From NCBI RefSeq assembly GCF_028875915.1, contig NZ_JAPEHW010000001.1, forward strand, positions 1 to 64,000: a stretch of 64,000 nucleotides of DNA, given 5' to 3'. This DNA comes from Pseudoalteromonas sp. G4. Its GTDB lineage: Bacteria > Pseudomonadota > Gammaproteobacteria > Enterobacterales > Alteromonadaceae. A program made the translations under genes and the position numbers. Below, one piece after another: positions 45,810 through 54,180 of the stretch. The notes beneath the pieces are model-generated. The model had not been told where the DNA came from, searched no databases, and saw only the letters and a program-made list of their open reading frames with translations. How positions within the stretch are numbered: position 1 is the first letter of the stretch; every line of letters begins with the position of its first letter.

Positions 45810-48446
45810 ATGCGTTTAGACACAGCAAAACAGCAATCAAACCGTGGTGAGCAACTTAAATTGGTATTCAGCCTGTTACTGTTAGCCATTTTGTTGTTGC
45901 CATCAACTGGTGCAGTAAAACGTTTTTTAGTTGATAAAGGGTTTGTCGCAACACACCTTTCAAGCAAAGAAAAAGCAGTGCAGTTGGCATCGAGTTTAAT
46001 CTCCTTGCCATACAGCTACCTTACAGCAAAAACCGATTTGCCACTTATTAAAGTTGATATTAAATACCAAGACTGGCTCAAGCTAGAAGAGGACAGACGT
46101 AGTGCTTTTGAGCGTGGCATCATTCCTGAAAATCGCAGTCAAGTGAGCGGTGTAATTTACTTTGGTAAAGAAAAGTACGAAGCAAAAGTAAGGTTACAAG
46201 GTGATATGCTTGATCATGTAAATAAAGCGGATCGCTGGTCACTTAAAGTTGAGTTAAAGAAAAAACAAGCAATGTTTGGTTCGCGCAAATTTGCCCTTGT
46301 TGCACCAAGTGTTCGGGTAAATCAGGGGCCAAACCTGTTTGCCAACAGTTTAGACGTGAGTGGCTTTGATATTATCTCGCCGCAAAATATCCCGGTTAAG
46401 TTAGTGGTAAATGGCGCTGATTGGGGCGTAATGTTGTTTGAACAAGCCTTTAGCCAAGACCTACTAGCCGTGAATAATCGCACGGAAGGTCTAATCACTC
46501 GCCTTGATTTGTTATCAGAGACAACCAATAGCCAAGGGCAAGTCACTCGCACTTTAAAACCGCGAGTGTTGCAACAAAAAACCATTTTAGCTAATCAGGC
46601 TCTTGCTAATCAGCGTCAAATTGCACTTGCATTACTTGATGACTTTTTAACAGGCAAACGTCCCGCGAGCGATGTATTTGATGCTGCGCGATTAGGTCAA
46701 TACCTTGCTATGGTTGATTTGTGGGGCGCTTGGCATGCATTAACCTGGAACAATTGGCGTTGGTATTACAACCCGCATATTGCCAAGCTCGAACCTATTC
46801 AAAGTGATGTGGCAGTAACCCCAGCTAAGCACATTTGGTTAATGAAACCACCAAGCCACCGTTTTGCATTAAGTAAAGCAATGCTTGCCGATGATGTGGT
46901 TAATGCGCACTATTTAGCGGCAAAAGAGCAGCTTTTAAGTTCGCTAGACTCTAAATTAATCCCAGCGCTTGAAAGCTATGACAAAACATTTATCAAATCT
47001 TTGCATCTTGATAGCCCGCTTATAACGCCTTTTAATTATCATGTGATGAAGCAACAAGCGGCTTGTTGGCAAAATGATTATCAAAGCGCTGAGTGTAGCC
47101 AAATAGCTGATGTCAGTAGTGAGCTTCATAAACAAATGGATAACTATAAAGCCAAAGCAAATTGGGATTTATACAGCCGTTTAAATGAGCAAGATGGCAA
47201 GCTTGTTTGGCAGGTAACCAATACTGAAGAGCAGCCGCTTATTATTAACAGTATCGAAGGCATCACTAAGCGCCAAGAAATCTCACCACTTGAGCAAATT
47301 AACGATGAATTACCGGTTAGAATTGCCCCGGGAGAGACACTCGCATTAACGCTACCATCTCGTTTAAATGCTATTTCAGCAAGGGTGGCTCTAAAAGGTA
47401 AAGGTAATGAAACCTTCTTTTTCCAAAAAGACACAGCACCGCTTGCTTTTATTCCTCGTGGCGGAATGAATCCGTTTGATAGTACTAAGTATGCTCACTT
47501 TATTACGCAATCTCAGAATAAATGGGAGTTTAAAGCGGGTGAGTGGGAAATAAATGATTATTTAGTCACTCCAACCAATACCGAGGTGGTTATTCCACAA
47601 GGCACCACACTTAAATTTGCGCGAAATGCGGGACTGATGGTGTTTGGTTCTTTATTTAGTCAAGGTACGCCAAATGCGCCTGTGATTATGACAAGACAAG
47701 AAAATACCTCTAAATGGTCAGGCCTGAGTGTGTTTGCGAAAGACCAAAATACGGCCCATCAAGTAGATCACCTTTACATTAGTTATGCTAGCAGCCCAAA
47801 ACTAGGTTTATGGCAACCGCGTGGGGCGATTTATTTTGTGAAAGGCAATGTCAATATGCGCACTGTGCAAATTACAGATAATCAATCAGAAGATGGCCTG
47901 AACATCATAAACGCAGATGTAAATATTTATGATTTAACCATTAAAAATGCACTTTCGGATGCGTTTGATTGTGATTTTTGTACAGGGGTTCTCGATACCA
48001 GTCAATTTACCAATATTGGATTTCGTTCAGGTGGTGATGGTATTGATGTAAGTGGGTCAACCCTCACAGTAAAACATGCCAAGTTCAATAATGTTCGCGA
48101 TAAAGCAATTTCAGCTGGTGAGCATAGCCAGTTGATGGTCAGTGATACTCATTTTAATGATGTGAATTTCGGCCTTGTAGCGAAAGATAATTCATTAATA
48201 GAAGCGCATCATGTGCGCGCATCAAATATCCAACATAAAGCGTTAATGAGTTATTCGAAAAAACGCATTTTTGGCCCAGCAGTAATGCGCGTTACTGATT
48301 ATCTCTGCACTGATAGCGAATGCAATATTAAACAAACCGCTGAACTAGGCAGTCAGCTATTGGTCAATGGCCTAGCTATTCAAAGCGAAGCGCTAGATGT
48401 GAAAGATCTCTACAACACAGTAATGAAATCGGACAAACCAAAATGA
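45810..48446 (+). CDS. membrane-anchored CotH-kinase-like protein fused to a beta-helix domain
   Basis: 878 residues. An N-terminal signal-anchor helix (about 17-33) precedes a CotH-like region (about 75-470) with VSGVIYFGKEKYEAKVRLQGD, SLKVELKKK, VKLVVNGADWGVMLFEQ and LEPIQSDVAVT, all positions conserved in the CotH atypical kinase fold. A linker domain follows. The last 280 residues form a right-handed parallel beta-helix with repeated short strands (IYFVKGNVNMRTVQITDN, GIDVSGSTLTVKHAKF, MVSDTHFNDVNFGLVAKDNS), like periplasmic copper-binding or pectate-lyase-like folds. It is probably periplasmic and tethered. CotH in Bacillus phosphorylates spore-coat proteins; the substrate here is unknown. 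Confidence 0.83.
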   Translation: MRLDTAKQQSNRGEQLKLVFSLLLLAILLLPSTGAVKRFLVDKGFVATHLSSKEKAVQLASSLISLPYSYLTAKTDLPLIKVDIKYQDWLKLEEDRRSAFERGIIPENRSQVSGVIYFGKEKYEAKVRLQGDMLDHVNKADRWSLKVELKKKQAMFGSRKFALVAPSVRVNQGPNLFANSLDVSGFDIISPQNIPVKLVVNGADWGVMLFEQAFSQDLLAVNNRTEGLITRLDLLSETTNSQGQVTRTLKPRVLQQKTILANQALANQRQIALALLDDFLTGKRPASDVFDAARLGQYLAMVDLWGAWHALTWNNWRWYYNPHIAKLEPIQSDVAVTPAKHIWLMKPPSHRFALSKAMLADDVVNAHYLAAKEQLLSSLDSKLIPALESYDKTFIKSLHLDSPLITPFNYHVMKQQAACWQNDYQSAECSQIADVSSELHKQMDNYKAKANWDLYSRLNEQDGKLVWQVTNTEEQPLIINSIEGITKRQEISPLEQINDELPVRIAPGETLALTLPSRLNAISARVALKGKGNETFFFQKDTAPLAFIPRGGMNPFDSTKYAHFITQSQNKWEFKAGEWEINDYLVTPTNTEVVIPQGTTLKFARNAGLMVFGSLFSQGTPNAPVIMTRQENTSKWSGLSVFAKDQNTAHQVDHLYISYASSPKLGLWQPRGAIYFVKGNVNMRTVQITDNQSEDGLNIINADVNIYDLTIKNALSDAFDCDFCTGVLDTSQFTNIGFRSGGDGIDVSGSTLTVKHAKFNNVRDKAISAGEHSQLMVSDTHFNDVNFGLVAKDNSLIEAHHVRASNIQHKALMSYSKKRIFGPAVMRVTDYLCTDSECNIKQTAELGSQLLVNGLAIQSEALDVKDLYNTVMKSDKPK

Positions 48447-49132
48447 ATACACAACCAAGAGAATATCGGTTTGAAGTAAAAGTGCCTGTGCCACTTAACC
48501 GATTACAAGAAGTTCAAATTTGGCTACAGACACACAACATGCTATTTAGACAGCACTATGCGCCAAGAGATATAAATAGCTTGTACTTAGATACGCCAAT
48601 GCTAGCTCGTTACGAAGAAAATTTAAGCGGCATTAGTACACGTAAAAAAGTACGCATTCGCTGGTATGGAGATTTAACCAATGGCGAAAAAGCAAAGCTA
48701 GAATTTAAACATCGTCAAGCGGGTAAAGGTTTTAAAGTGATCTATGACACAAAACTTGATTTTACTGAGCCGCAATTTGCTTGGCAGCATGCGCTTAAAT
48801 CAGCCTATAATAATCTACCCGTTGATGCTCAGTGTTTGTGGGCAACAGAGCATAGCCCGATTATTATTTGTCGCTATCATCGCGAATATTATATTTCCAG
48901 TGATGAAAAAATTCGCGCTACCTTTGATACAAAAATAGAATCCTTTGATCAGCGTTATCGTCAAAAAGCTAATTTAAGCAAAGGCATTCCACTTGGTGAT
49001 TATGTGTTATTAGAGCTTAAAACCAATGCTGAAAACGAGCATGAACTTAGTAACTTATTAGCAAGTTGCCCACTTAGACCTTCACGGCATTCTAAATACG
49101 TAAACTGTATTCGCAGTTTGATGTGGCAATAA
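48443..49132 (+). CDS. VTC-domain protein (polyphosphate polymerase type)
   Basis: 229 residues forming a single VTC domain of the triphosphate-tunnel type. It opens EYRFEVKVPVP (the first basic/acidic strand), then SLYLDTPMLARYEENL, the basic strand RKKVRIRWYG, KAKLEFKHRQAGKGFKVIYD, RYHREYYIS, IRATFD and the terminal VLLELKTNAENE Glu/Lys strand. In yeast Vtc4 this tunnel makes polyphosphate from ATP and feeds it through membrane helices. The bacterial protein is soluble, so the DUF4956 protein may provide the membrane part. Its start overlaps the CotH gene stop by four bases (ATGA). Confidence 0.88.
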   Translation: MNTQPREYRFEVKVPVPLNRLQEVQIWLQTHNMLFRQHYAPRDINSLYLDTPMLARYEENLSGISTRKKVRIRWYGDLTNGEKAKLEFKHRQAGKGFKVIYDTKLDFTEPQFAWQHALKSAYNNLPVDAQCLWATEHSPIIICRYHREYYISSDEKIRATFDTKIESFDQRYRQKANLSKGIPLGDYVLLELKTNAENEHELSNLLASCPLRPSRHSKYVNCIRSLMWQ

Positions 49133-49259
49133 AGTAAAGACTGCTAACACATGTCAGAAGGAAGGGAAATAGGTCATTAAAATTTCATTGTTTATATTTT
49201 GTTTTGGGTAATAATGCAAAATTACATTTAATAATGAATTTATACAGGGCACTTTTTGC

Positions 49260-49649
49260 GTGGAAAATTTAGTAAAATATCAAGGTAGCTGTCACTGTGG
49301 TGTTATAAAGTTTGAAGTAGATGCGCCTCAGACTATTGAGGTGGAAAGGTGTAACTGCTCTATTTGCAAAAAGGCAGGCTTTCTTCACCTAATCGTGCCG
49401 CTTCGTAATTTTCAGCTAAAGCAAGGTAAAGAATTTCTCAGTGAATATACCTTTAATACGGGCATAGCAAAGCACACGTTTTGTAAAGTGTGTGGCATTA
49501 AGCCTTTTTATACGCCACGTTCAAACCCCGATGGCATTGATATCAATGTTAACTGTTTAGATACGGTGCCAAAGAGTATCAAGATTGTCGAATTTGATGG
49601 TCAAAATTGGGAAAATAACGCACATACACTGGCACATAAAAGCACATAG
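49260..49649 (+). CDS. GFA/CENP-V-family zinc protein
   Basis: 129 residues. The GFA fold's zinc ligands are in GSCHCGVIKFEV, ERCNCSICKKAG and HTFCKVCGIKPFYTPRS. Family members include glutathione-dependent formaldehyde-activating enzyme (Gfa), but most are uncharacterised Mss4-fold proteins, and the name should not be read as activity. The start is GTG 49260 with an AGGG box about 11 bases upstream; no better start is in frame. It lies 127 bases after the VTC gene on the same strand and is probably separate from that operon. Confidence 0.85.
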   Translation: MENLVKYQGSCHCGVIKFEVDAPQTIEVERCNCSICKKAGFLHLIVPLRNFQLKQGKEFLSEYTFNTGIAKHTFCKVCGIKPFYTPRSNPDGIDINVNCLDTVPKSIKIVEFDGQNWENNAHTLAHKST

Positions 49650-49728
49650 CGTAAAATACGATACTCTACTGTGTGCTTTTAAAATGCTAAATGTATCGGC
49701 AGTTTAATGTGACTTAATTCTTGGTTAT

Positions 49729-50172
49729 TTAGCGCATTAGATCCGTAATAATACTCATGTCTTCAATACCTGCCTCTTTCATAGCTTCTTGCAGTGATTG
49801 AATAGCATCAAAACGTGCGATTTCTAGCGAGTTTAAAAAGCTCTGCTGGCTATCAATCGCAACTTGTTTGGCTTTCTCGTCGGAATAATCCGCATTCTTC
49901 GCGTGTGCTAACATTTCTTCTGCTATTTCAACCTGTTCGATAATGCGCTCAATCGCTTTAATCAAGTCTTGGATGTGCTTTGGCAATGCACTACGCTTTT
50001 GTTCTTTGGCGTCTTCACCTTCTTTGAGCTTTTGCCAGCTTTCAGCTGAAATAGTAATGGAGTCATTACTATTGTTAGCTTGTGCATCTTCACTTTGTGA
50101 CGATGGTGTTTGCTGCAGTTTTGGGGGTGTTTGAATAGCAAAGGGAATTTTACCAATGTTTGCAATGCTCAT
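49729..50172 (-). CDS. small coiled-coil protein, function unknown
   Basis: 147 residues with no signal peptide. Residues 15-45 are Gln/Ser/Asn-rich and probably disordered. About 55-147 is helical and heptad-like (DLIKAIERIIEQVEIAEEMLAHAKNA and SLEIARFDAIQSLQEAMKEAG), rich in Glu/Lys/Ala. The open SIANIGKIPFAIQTPP start resembles small Alteromonadales proteins of unknown role. It is a lone gene on this strand, convergent with the GFA-type gene and divergent from the GNAT gene. Confidence 0.7.
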   Translation of the reverse strand: MSIANIGKIPFAIQTPPKLQQTPSSQSEDAQANNSNDSITISAESWQKLKEGEDAKEQKRSALPKHIQDLIKAIERIIEQVEIAEEMLAHAKNADYSDEKAKQVAIDSQQSFLNSLEIARFDAIQSLQEAMKEAGIEDMSIITDLMR

Positions 50173-50355
50173 GTTCGTCCTTGGAAATAATTAAGCACTT
50201 CTGTTATCGGTAAAATTGTTTTTCTCTAAAGGGGATTTCAACAAATTTGGTTTTTTGGAGTCATTTGACGCTGTTTTTAAAAACTAAATTTACACCTTAG
50301 TGCTTGCAGGTTAGGCTAACTAACTCAGATAAATACTATTTTTAAAGAACCCAAT

Positions 50356-51195
50356 ATGTCACAACTTAAAATTCGAACCATGTTGCCAGAAGAATTGAGC
50401 ATAGCTACTAATTGGGCAGCGCAAGAAGGATGGAATCCAGGCATAAATGATGCTGCGCTATTTTATCTTGCGGATCCAACCGGTTTTTTTGTTGGTGAAG
50501 TAGATGGTGAAGTTGTCGCGGTAGGAAGTGCTGTTAGGTACGATGAACATTATGCATTTTGTGGATTATATATCGTTGCTCCAGCACATCGTGGTAAAGG
50601 GTATGGGCTTGAGCTCACTAAGCACAGACTTAACTATTGCGGTGAGCGGAACGTAGGGATTGATGGTGTATTGGAAAATGTTGAGATCTATAAACGCATT
50701 GGCTATGTGCCGTATTATCAAAATAAACGCTTTCAAAAAATAGCCAGCTCAAAGCAAATAAATTCAGCTATCTCGGAAGTAACGGATTCACATATTTCCG
50801 CTATTCTAAACTATGATCTGCAATGTTTCAGTGCACCGCGCAAGACGTTTTTATCTGTATGGCTGATGCAGCAACATGGCAGGGCGGTGTGTGTATTAGA
50901 AGATGGAGTAGTTAAAGGTTACGCAGTGAGGCGAAAATGCCAAGAGGGTTATAAAGTAGGGCCATTATTTGCAGACTCACCAGCAATCGCGGCTGATATC
51001 TTTCATGCTTTGCAACAGGATATTCAAGGTGAAATCATCATCTTAGATGTGCCTGAGAATAACCCAGATGCAGTGCGTTTGGCAGAGACTGAAAAAATGG
51101 AAGTGGTGTTTGCAACTTCACGCATGTATCAAAAAGGGTTACCGAAAACGAATAGCAATAAAATTTTTGGCATTACGACCTTTGAACTGGGTTAG
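50356..51195 (+). CDS. GNAT-family N-acetyltransferase, two-domain (YitH-like)
   Basis: 279 residues. The N-terminal GNAT domain (1-135) has GFFVGEVDGEVVAVGSAVRY and the acetyl-CoA pyrophosphate loop LYIVAPAHRGKGYG (RxxGxG). The C-terminal half is a second GNAT-like domain (VKGYAVRRKCQEGYKVGPLFAD and IILDVPENNPDAVRLAE) of the kind often annotated DUF1248 or YitH-like. An acceptor substrate cannot be predicted. It is monocistronic, followed by a weak hairpin. Confidence 0.88.
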   Translation: MSQLKIRTMLPEELSIATNWAAQEGWNPGINDAALFYLADPTGFFVGEVDGEVVAVGSAVRYDEHYAFCGLYIVAPAHRGKGYGLELTKHRLNYCGERNVGIDGVLENVEIYKRIGYVPYYQNKRFQKIASSKQINSAISEVTDSHISAILNYDLQCFSAPRKTFLSVWLMQQHGRAVCVLEDGVVKGYAVRRKCQEGYKVGPLFADSPAIAADIFHALQQDIQGEIIILDVPENNPDAVRLAETEKMEVVFATSRMYQKGLPKTNSNKIFGITTFELG

Positions 51196-51228
51196 TTAAT
51201 CACAAACGCATAAGTATTATTCTAACTG

Positions 51229-51250
51229 ATCCCTTCGCTATGAAGGGGTT
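51229..51250 (+). terminator. weak hairpin after the GNAT gene
   Basis: A 6-bp stem CCCTTC/GAAGGG (51231-51236 with 51242-51247) has a 5-base loop, 35 bases after the stop. There is no good T-run, so it is a tentative terminator. Confidence 0.35.
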
Positions 51251-51711
51251 AATAAAAGGCAGAATCAAAACTAATACATTCACCTCTTTGTACTAGAAGG
51301 TTATCCCCAGAAAAGGTGTGTAACTCTGTTTAAAAGTGCTATTTTCTGTTTATTTTCAATGTGCTAGTAAACGTCATACTTTTGTTATAAATAACTAAAA
51401 ATTATTGTTTTTGATTAATTTGCTATAAGCAATCCTAGTCCCTTTTTAGCTTGAGCAGATCGCATTTAAGCATGACGTATGTCATAAAAAGCGACTTGAT
51501 TATGGGATATAGTCTGCTTGAAACGCATTTGCTAACCAGCGAGTTATGACACTAAGTTGCCAAGCTAACGTTTTTAAGAAAATATTTCTTAAATTTCCGC
51601 TGGTTGGTGTTGTCGAATGCGATTTTTTATGGAACTATGGTTAATAGTTGAGCGATGCTTGTTGGAAGAAGTATTAGTCGCTTTGCATCGTAGATTTAGT
51701 AAGGAAATGAC
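51251..51711. other. long leader region upstream of the DcaP porin gene
   Basis: About 460 bases with no open frame I can support. The length and the porin downstream suggest regulated expression, but I see no recognisable riboswitch or clear operator. AAGGAA precedes the porin ATG. Confidence 0.4.
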
Positions 51712-53127
51712 ATGTCTACAACACAAATAAAACGATCCCCAATTTCACCCTTGTTGCGTTTAAGCGCATTAAGTCTATTAATTTCATCCAGCTTTACTTA
51801 TGCCAATGATAGTGATTTAGAAAAACGCCTTTTAGAATTAGAAGCACGTTTATCTAAATTAGAAAATGCATTACAGCAAAAAGATAAGCACATTGAAAAG
51901 TTAGAAACGCAGCTACACACTGGCAAAAAAACAGAAGCGAATACTCTTTCATATCAGCAAGATATTGAAAAAAATAACGAGTTGGCTGTGTTTAAGCAAA
52001 GGCCAAGCCACCAATACAAAGCACCTGAGCGCAGTATTCGTTTAAGCGGTACCGATACGCGCTTACAAATTGGCGGTCATATTTGGTTAGATGCTATCTA
52101 TAATAGTGGCGAAATGACCAATCGCGCAGGTTTCCAAACCTCGTCTATTGCTTTTGAAAAAGACACTGTCGACGACAACACTTTGTTAAGTGCTGGACAG
52201 TCGAAACTCTATTTAAAAAGTTTTACACCAACTAAATATGGCGAAATGAAAACGCGCTTTGAATTTGATATGTTTCAAAGCGATGGCAACGCAGGATTCC
52301 ATTTAACCCATCTATGGGGTGAACTCGGTAACTTTGGTGCGGGTCAGACCTTCACCGGATTTATGGATATTGATTCCTTCCCCAATATTCTCGATTACTG
52401 GGGACCAAACTCAATGGTCTTCACACGTCAACCTCAAGTCCGTTACACCTTTAATCTAGATAAGCAAAGCAAATTTGCAGTGTCACTAGAGCGCTCAGAT
52501 TCTGATTTTGCGTACCCTAGTAGCACAGGCGAGCAAGTGTATCTTTATGACGAAGTAAACGAACTACCAGACATCACAGCTTATTATCTAAAACAAGGTG
52601 AGTTTGGTCATTTTAAAAGTTCGTTTATTTTACGCAAGCTAGGCTATGAAACGCCTTGGCAAAGTGATGAAACGTTAGGCTGGGGTGTTAATTTATCGGG
52701 TACTTTTAATGTGAGTACGCAGAGCAGCATTAAATATCAAGTGGTGCATGGTGATGGTATTAGCCGTTATATCAATGACCCTTGCTGTAGTTTGTATTCG
52801 GAACAAACAGGTGGTTCTGATGCAGGTATAAATGCCAAAGGCAACCTTGAGGCAATAACAGCAACAGGCGGTTTTGTTTACCTTGACCATCAATGGCAAG
52901 ATGATATGAGCAGTAGTGTGGGTTTAAGCGTGATGACACTTGATAACCTATCTACTCAGTTTAATCGCTCGTTTAAACAAAGTATTTATTCCACCGCAAA
53001 TTTAATTTGGTCACCAACCGAAATGTCGAAGTTAGGCATAGAGCTTCAGTATGGTGAGGTAGAAGATAAATTCGGTACAAAAGCAGATAACTTCAGACTA
53101 CAAACGTCGTTTGGATTCAAATATTAA
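51712..53127 (+). CDS. DcaP-like trimeric outer-membrane porin
   Basis: 471 residues. A signal peptide ends near FTYAN. A heptad coiled coil follows (about 33-70, LEKRLLELEARLSKLENALQ), then a linker and a 16-strand-type barrel. The barrel has DTRLQIGGHIWLDAIYN, AGQSKLYLKSFTP, the FGAGQTFTGFMDID constriction segment and VFTRQPQVRY, ending LQTSFGFKY. This is the DcaP layout, in which an N-terminal coiled coil trimerises the pore; DcaP proteins pass dicarboxylates and other anionic solutes. The gene ends 6 bases before an exported glutaminase, so the pair are one operon and may serve glutamine or glutamate uptake. Confidence 0.88.
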   Translation: MSTTQIKRSPISPLLRLSALSLLISSSFTYANDSDLEKRLLELEARLSKLENALQQKDKHIEKLETQLHTGKKTEANTLSYQQDIEKNNELAVFKQRPSHQYKAPERSIRLSGTDTRLQIGGHIWLDAIYNSGEMTNRAGFQTSSIAFEKDTVDDNTLLSAGQSKLYLKSFTPTKYGEMKTRFEFDMFQSDGNAGFHLTHLWGELGNFGAGQTFTGFMDIDSFPNILDYWGPNSMVFTRQPQVRYTFNLDKQSKFAVSLERSDSDFAYPSSTGEQVYLYDEVNELPDITAYYLKQGEFGHFKSSFILRKLGYETPWQSDETLGWGVNLSGTFNVSTQSSIKYQVVHGDGISRYINDPCCSLYSEQTGGSDAGINAKGNLEAITATGGFVYLDHQWQDDMSSSVGLSVMTLDNLSTQFNRSFKQSIYSTANLIWSPTEMSKLGIELQYGEVEDKFGTKADNFRLQTSFGFKY

Positions 53128-53133
53128 GGAACA

Positions 53134-54120
53134 ATGATGATGAAAAAATGGTTACTTACACTCATCCTTTTAGTGCCATTAAGTGGTGTTGCAAAGGTTG
53201 CAAAAGTTAGTGAAATCGAGGCGCTTTTAGCAAAAGCGCATAGTATGTATAAAAACGAAAAAGCAGGTGCTAACGCCGATTATATCCCGGCATTGGCTAA
53301 AGTGGATTCAGAGCTATTTGGTATCGCACTGGTCACAAATGATGGTAAAATGTACACCTATGGCGATGTGGATTCACGTTTTTCAATTCAATCAATTTCA
53401 AAGGTGTTTACGTTAGCACTTGCCCTTGAAGCTAAAGGTGCTGATCAGGTAGCTTCAAAAATTGGTGTGAATGCAACGGGTTTACCCTTTAACTCAGTTG
53501 CTGCAATCGAGCTAAATAAAGCGCGCAGTGTTAATCCATTAGTAAATGCAGGCGCAATGGCGACGGTAAGTTTACTTGAGGGTGATAAAGAGAATAAATG
53601 GCAAAACCTATCTCACTGGTATAACGAATTTGCAAATACAGAGCTACCTGTACTAAAAAACATTTATCAATCTGAGTCGGAAACAAACGGACATAACTTA
53701 GCTATCGCCGAATTATTAAAGTCATATGATCGTTTTTACGGTGATGTGAAAGATAACCTCGATATTTACACTCGGCAATGCTCTATTGGTGTGACAGTGT
53801 CAGATTTAGCTGTTATGGCATCGCCATTTGCAAATCGTGGTGTGCACCCAATTACCAATAAAAAACTCATGAGTGAAGAAAACGTAGAGCGCTTGCTTGC
53901 GGTAATGACCACTGCCGGTTTATATGAAACCAGTGGTGATTGGGCATTTAAAGTTGGCTTACCTGCGAAAAGCGGTGTAGGTGGCGGCATTATTGCGGTT
54001 GCGCCAGAGCGCTTCTCCATTGCAGTATTTTCACCGCGTTTAGATCAAGCGGGCAATAGTGTTCGTGCTCAAAAAGCCATTGATTATATTGCTGATGCAA
54101 TGGATGCGAATATTTTTTAA
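53134..54120 (+). CDS. glsA: exported glutaminase (GlsA type)
   Basis: 328 residues. A signal peptide (KKWLLTLILLVPLSGVAK) precedes a complete serine-dependent glutaminase domain: DSRFSIQSISKVF with the catalytic Ser-Lys (SISK), NPLVNAGAMATVSLL, YTRQCSIGVTVSDLAVMASPFANRG split across its two conserved blocks, and KSGVGGGIIAVAPERFSIAVFSPRLD. It hydrolyses glutamine to glutamate and ammonia. E. coli GlsA is cytoplasmic and about 310 residues, so a periplasmic form is notable. Three ATGs in a row (53134-53142) lie after AGGAACA, and any may start. It is coupled with the DcaP-type porin. Confidence 0.92.
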   Translation: MMMKKWLLTLILLVPLSGVAKVAKVSEIEALLAKAHSMYKNEKAGANADYIPALAKVDSELFGIALVTNDGKMYTYGDVDSRFSIQSISKVFTLALALEAKGADQVASKIGVNATGLPFNSVAAIELNKARSVNPLVNAGAMATVSLLEGDKENKWQNLSHWYNEFANTELPVLKNIYQSESETNGHNLAIAELLKSYDRFYGDVKDNLDIYTRQCSIGVTVSDLAVMASPFANRGVHPITNKKLMSEENVERLLAVMTTAGLYETSGDWAFKVGLPAKSGVGGGIIAVAPERFSIAVFSPRLDQAGNSVRAQKAIDYIADAMDANIF

Positions 54121-54134
54121 CATTCATTAAAACA

Positions 54135-54166
54135 AAAAAAGCGCAGTAAAGTCTGCGCTTTTTTTT
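54135..54166 (+). terminator. strong terminator after the porin/glutaminase operon
   Basis: A 12-bp stem (54135-54146 with 54153-54164) has a 6-base loop and eight T. It lies 14 bases after the glutaminase stop and between convergent genes; A-rich on the left, it may also serve the minus strand. Confidence 0.88.
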
Positions 54167-54180
54167 ATGGATATTGATTT

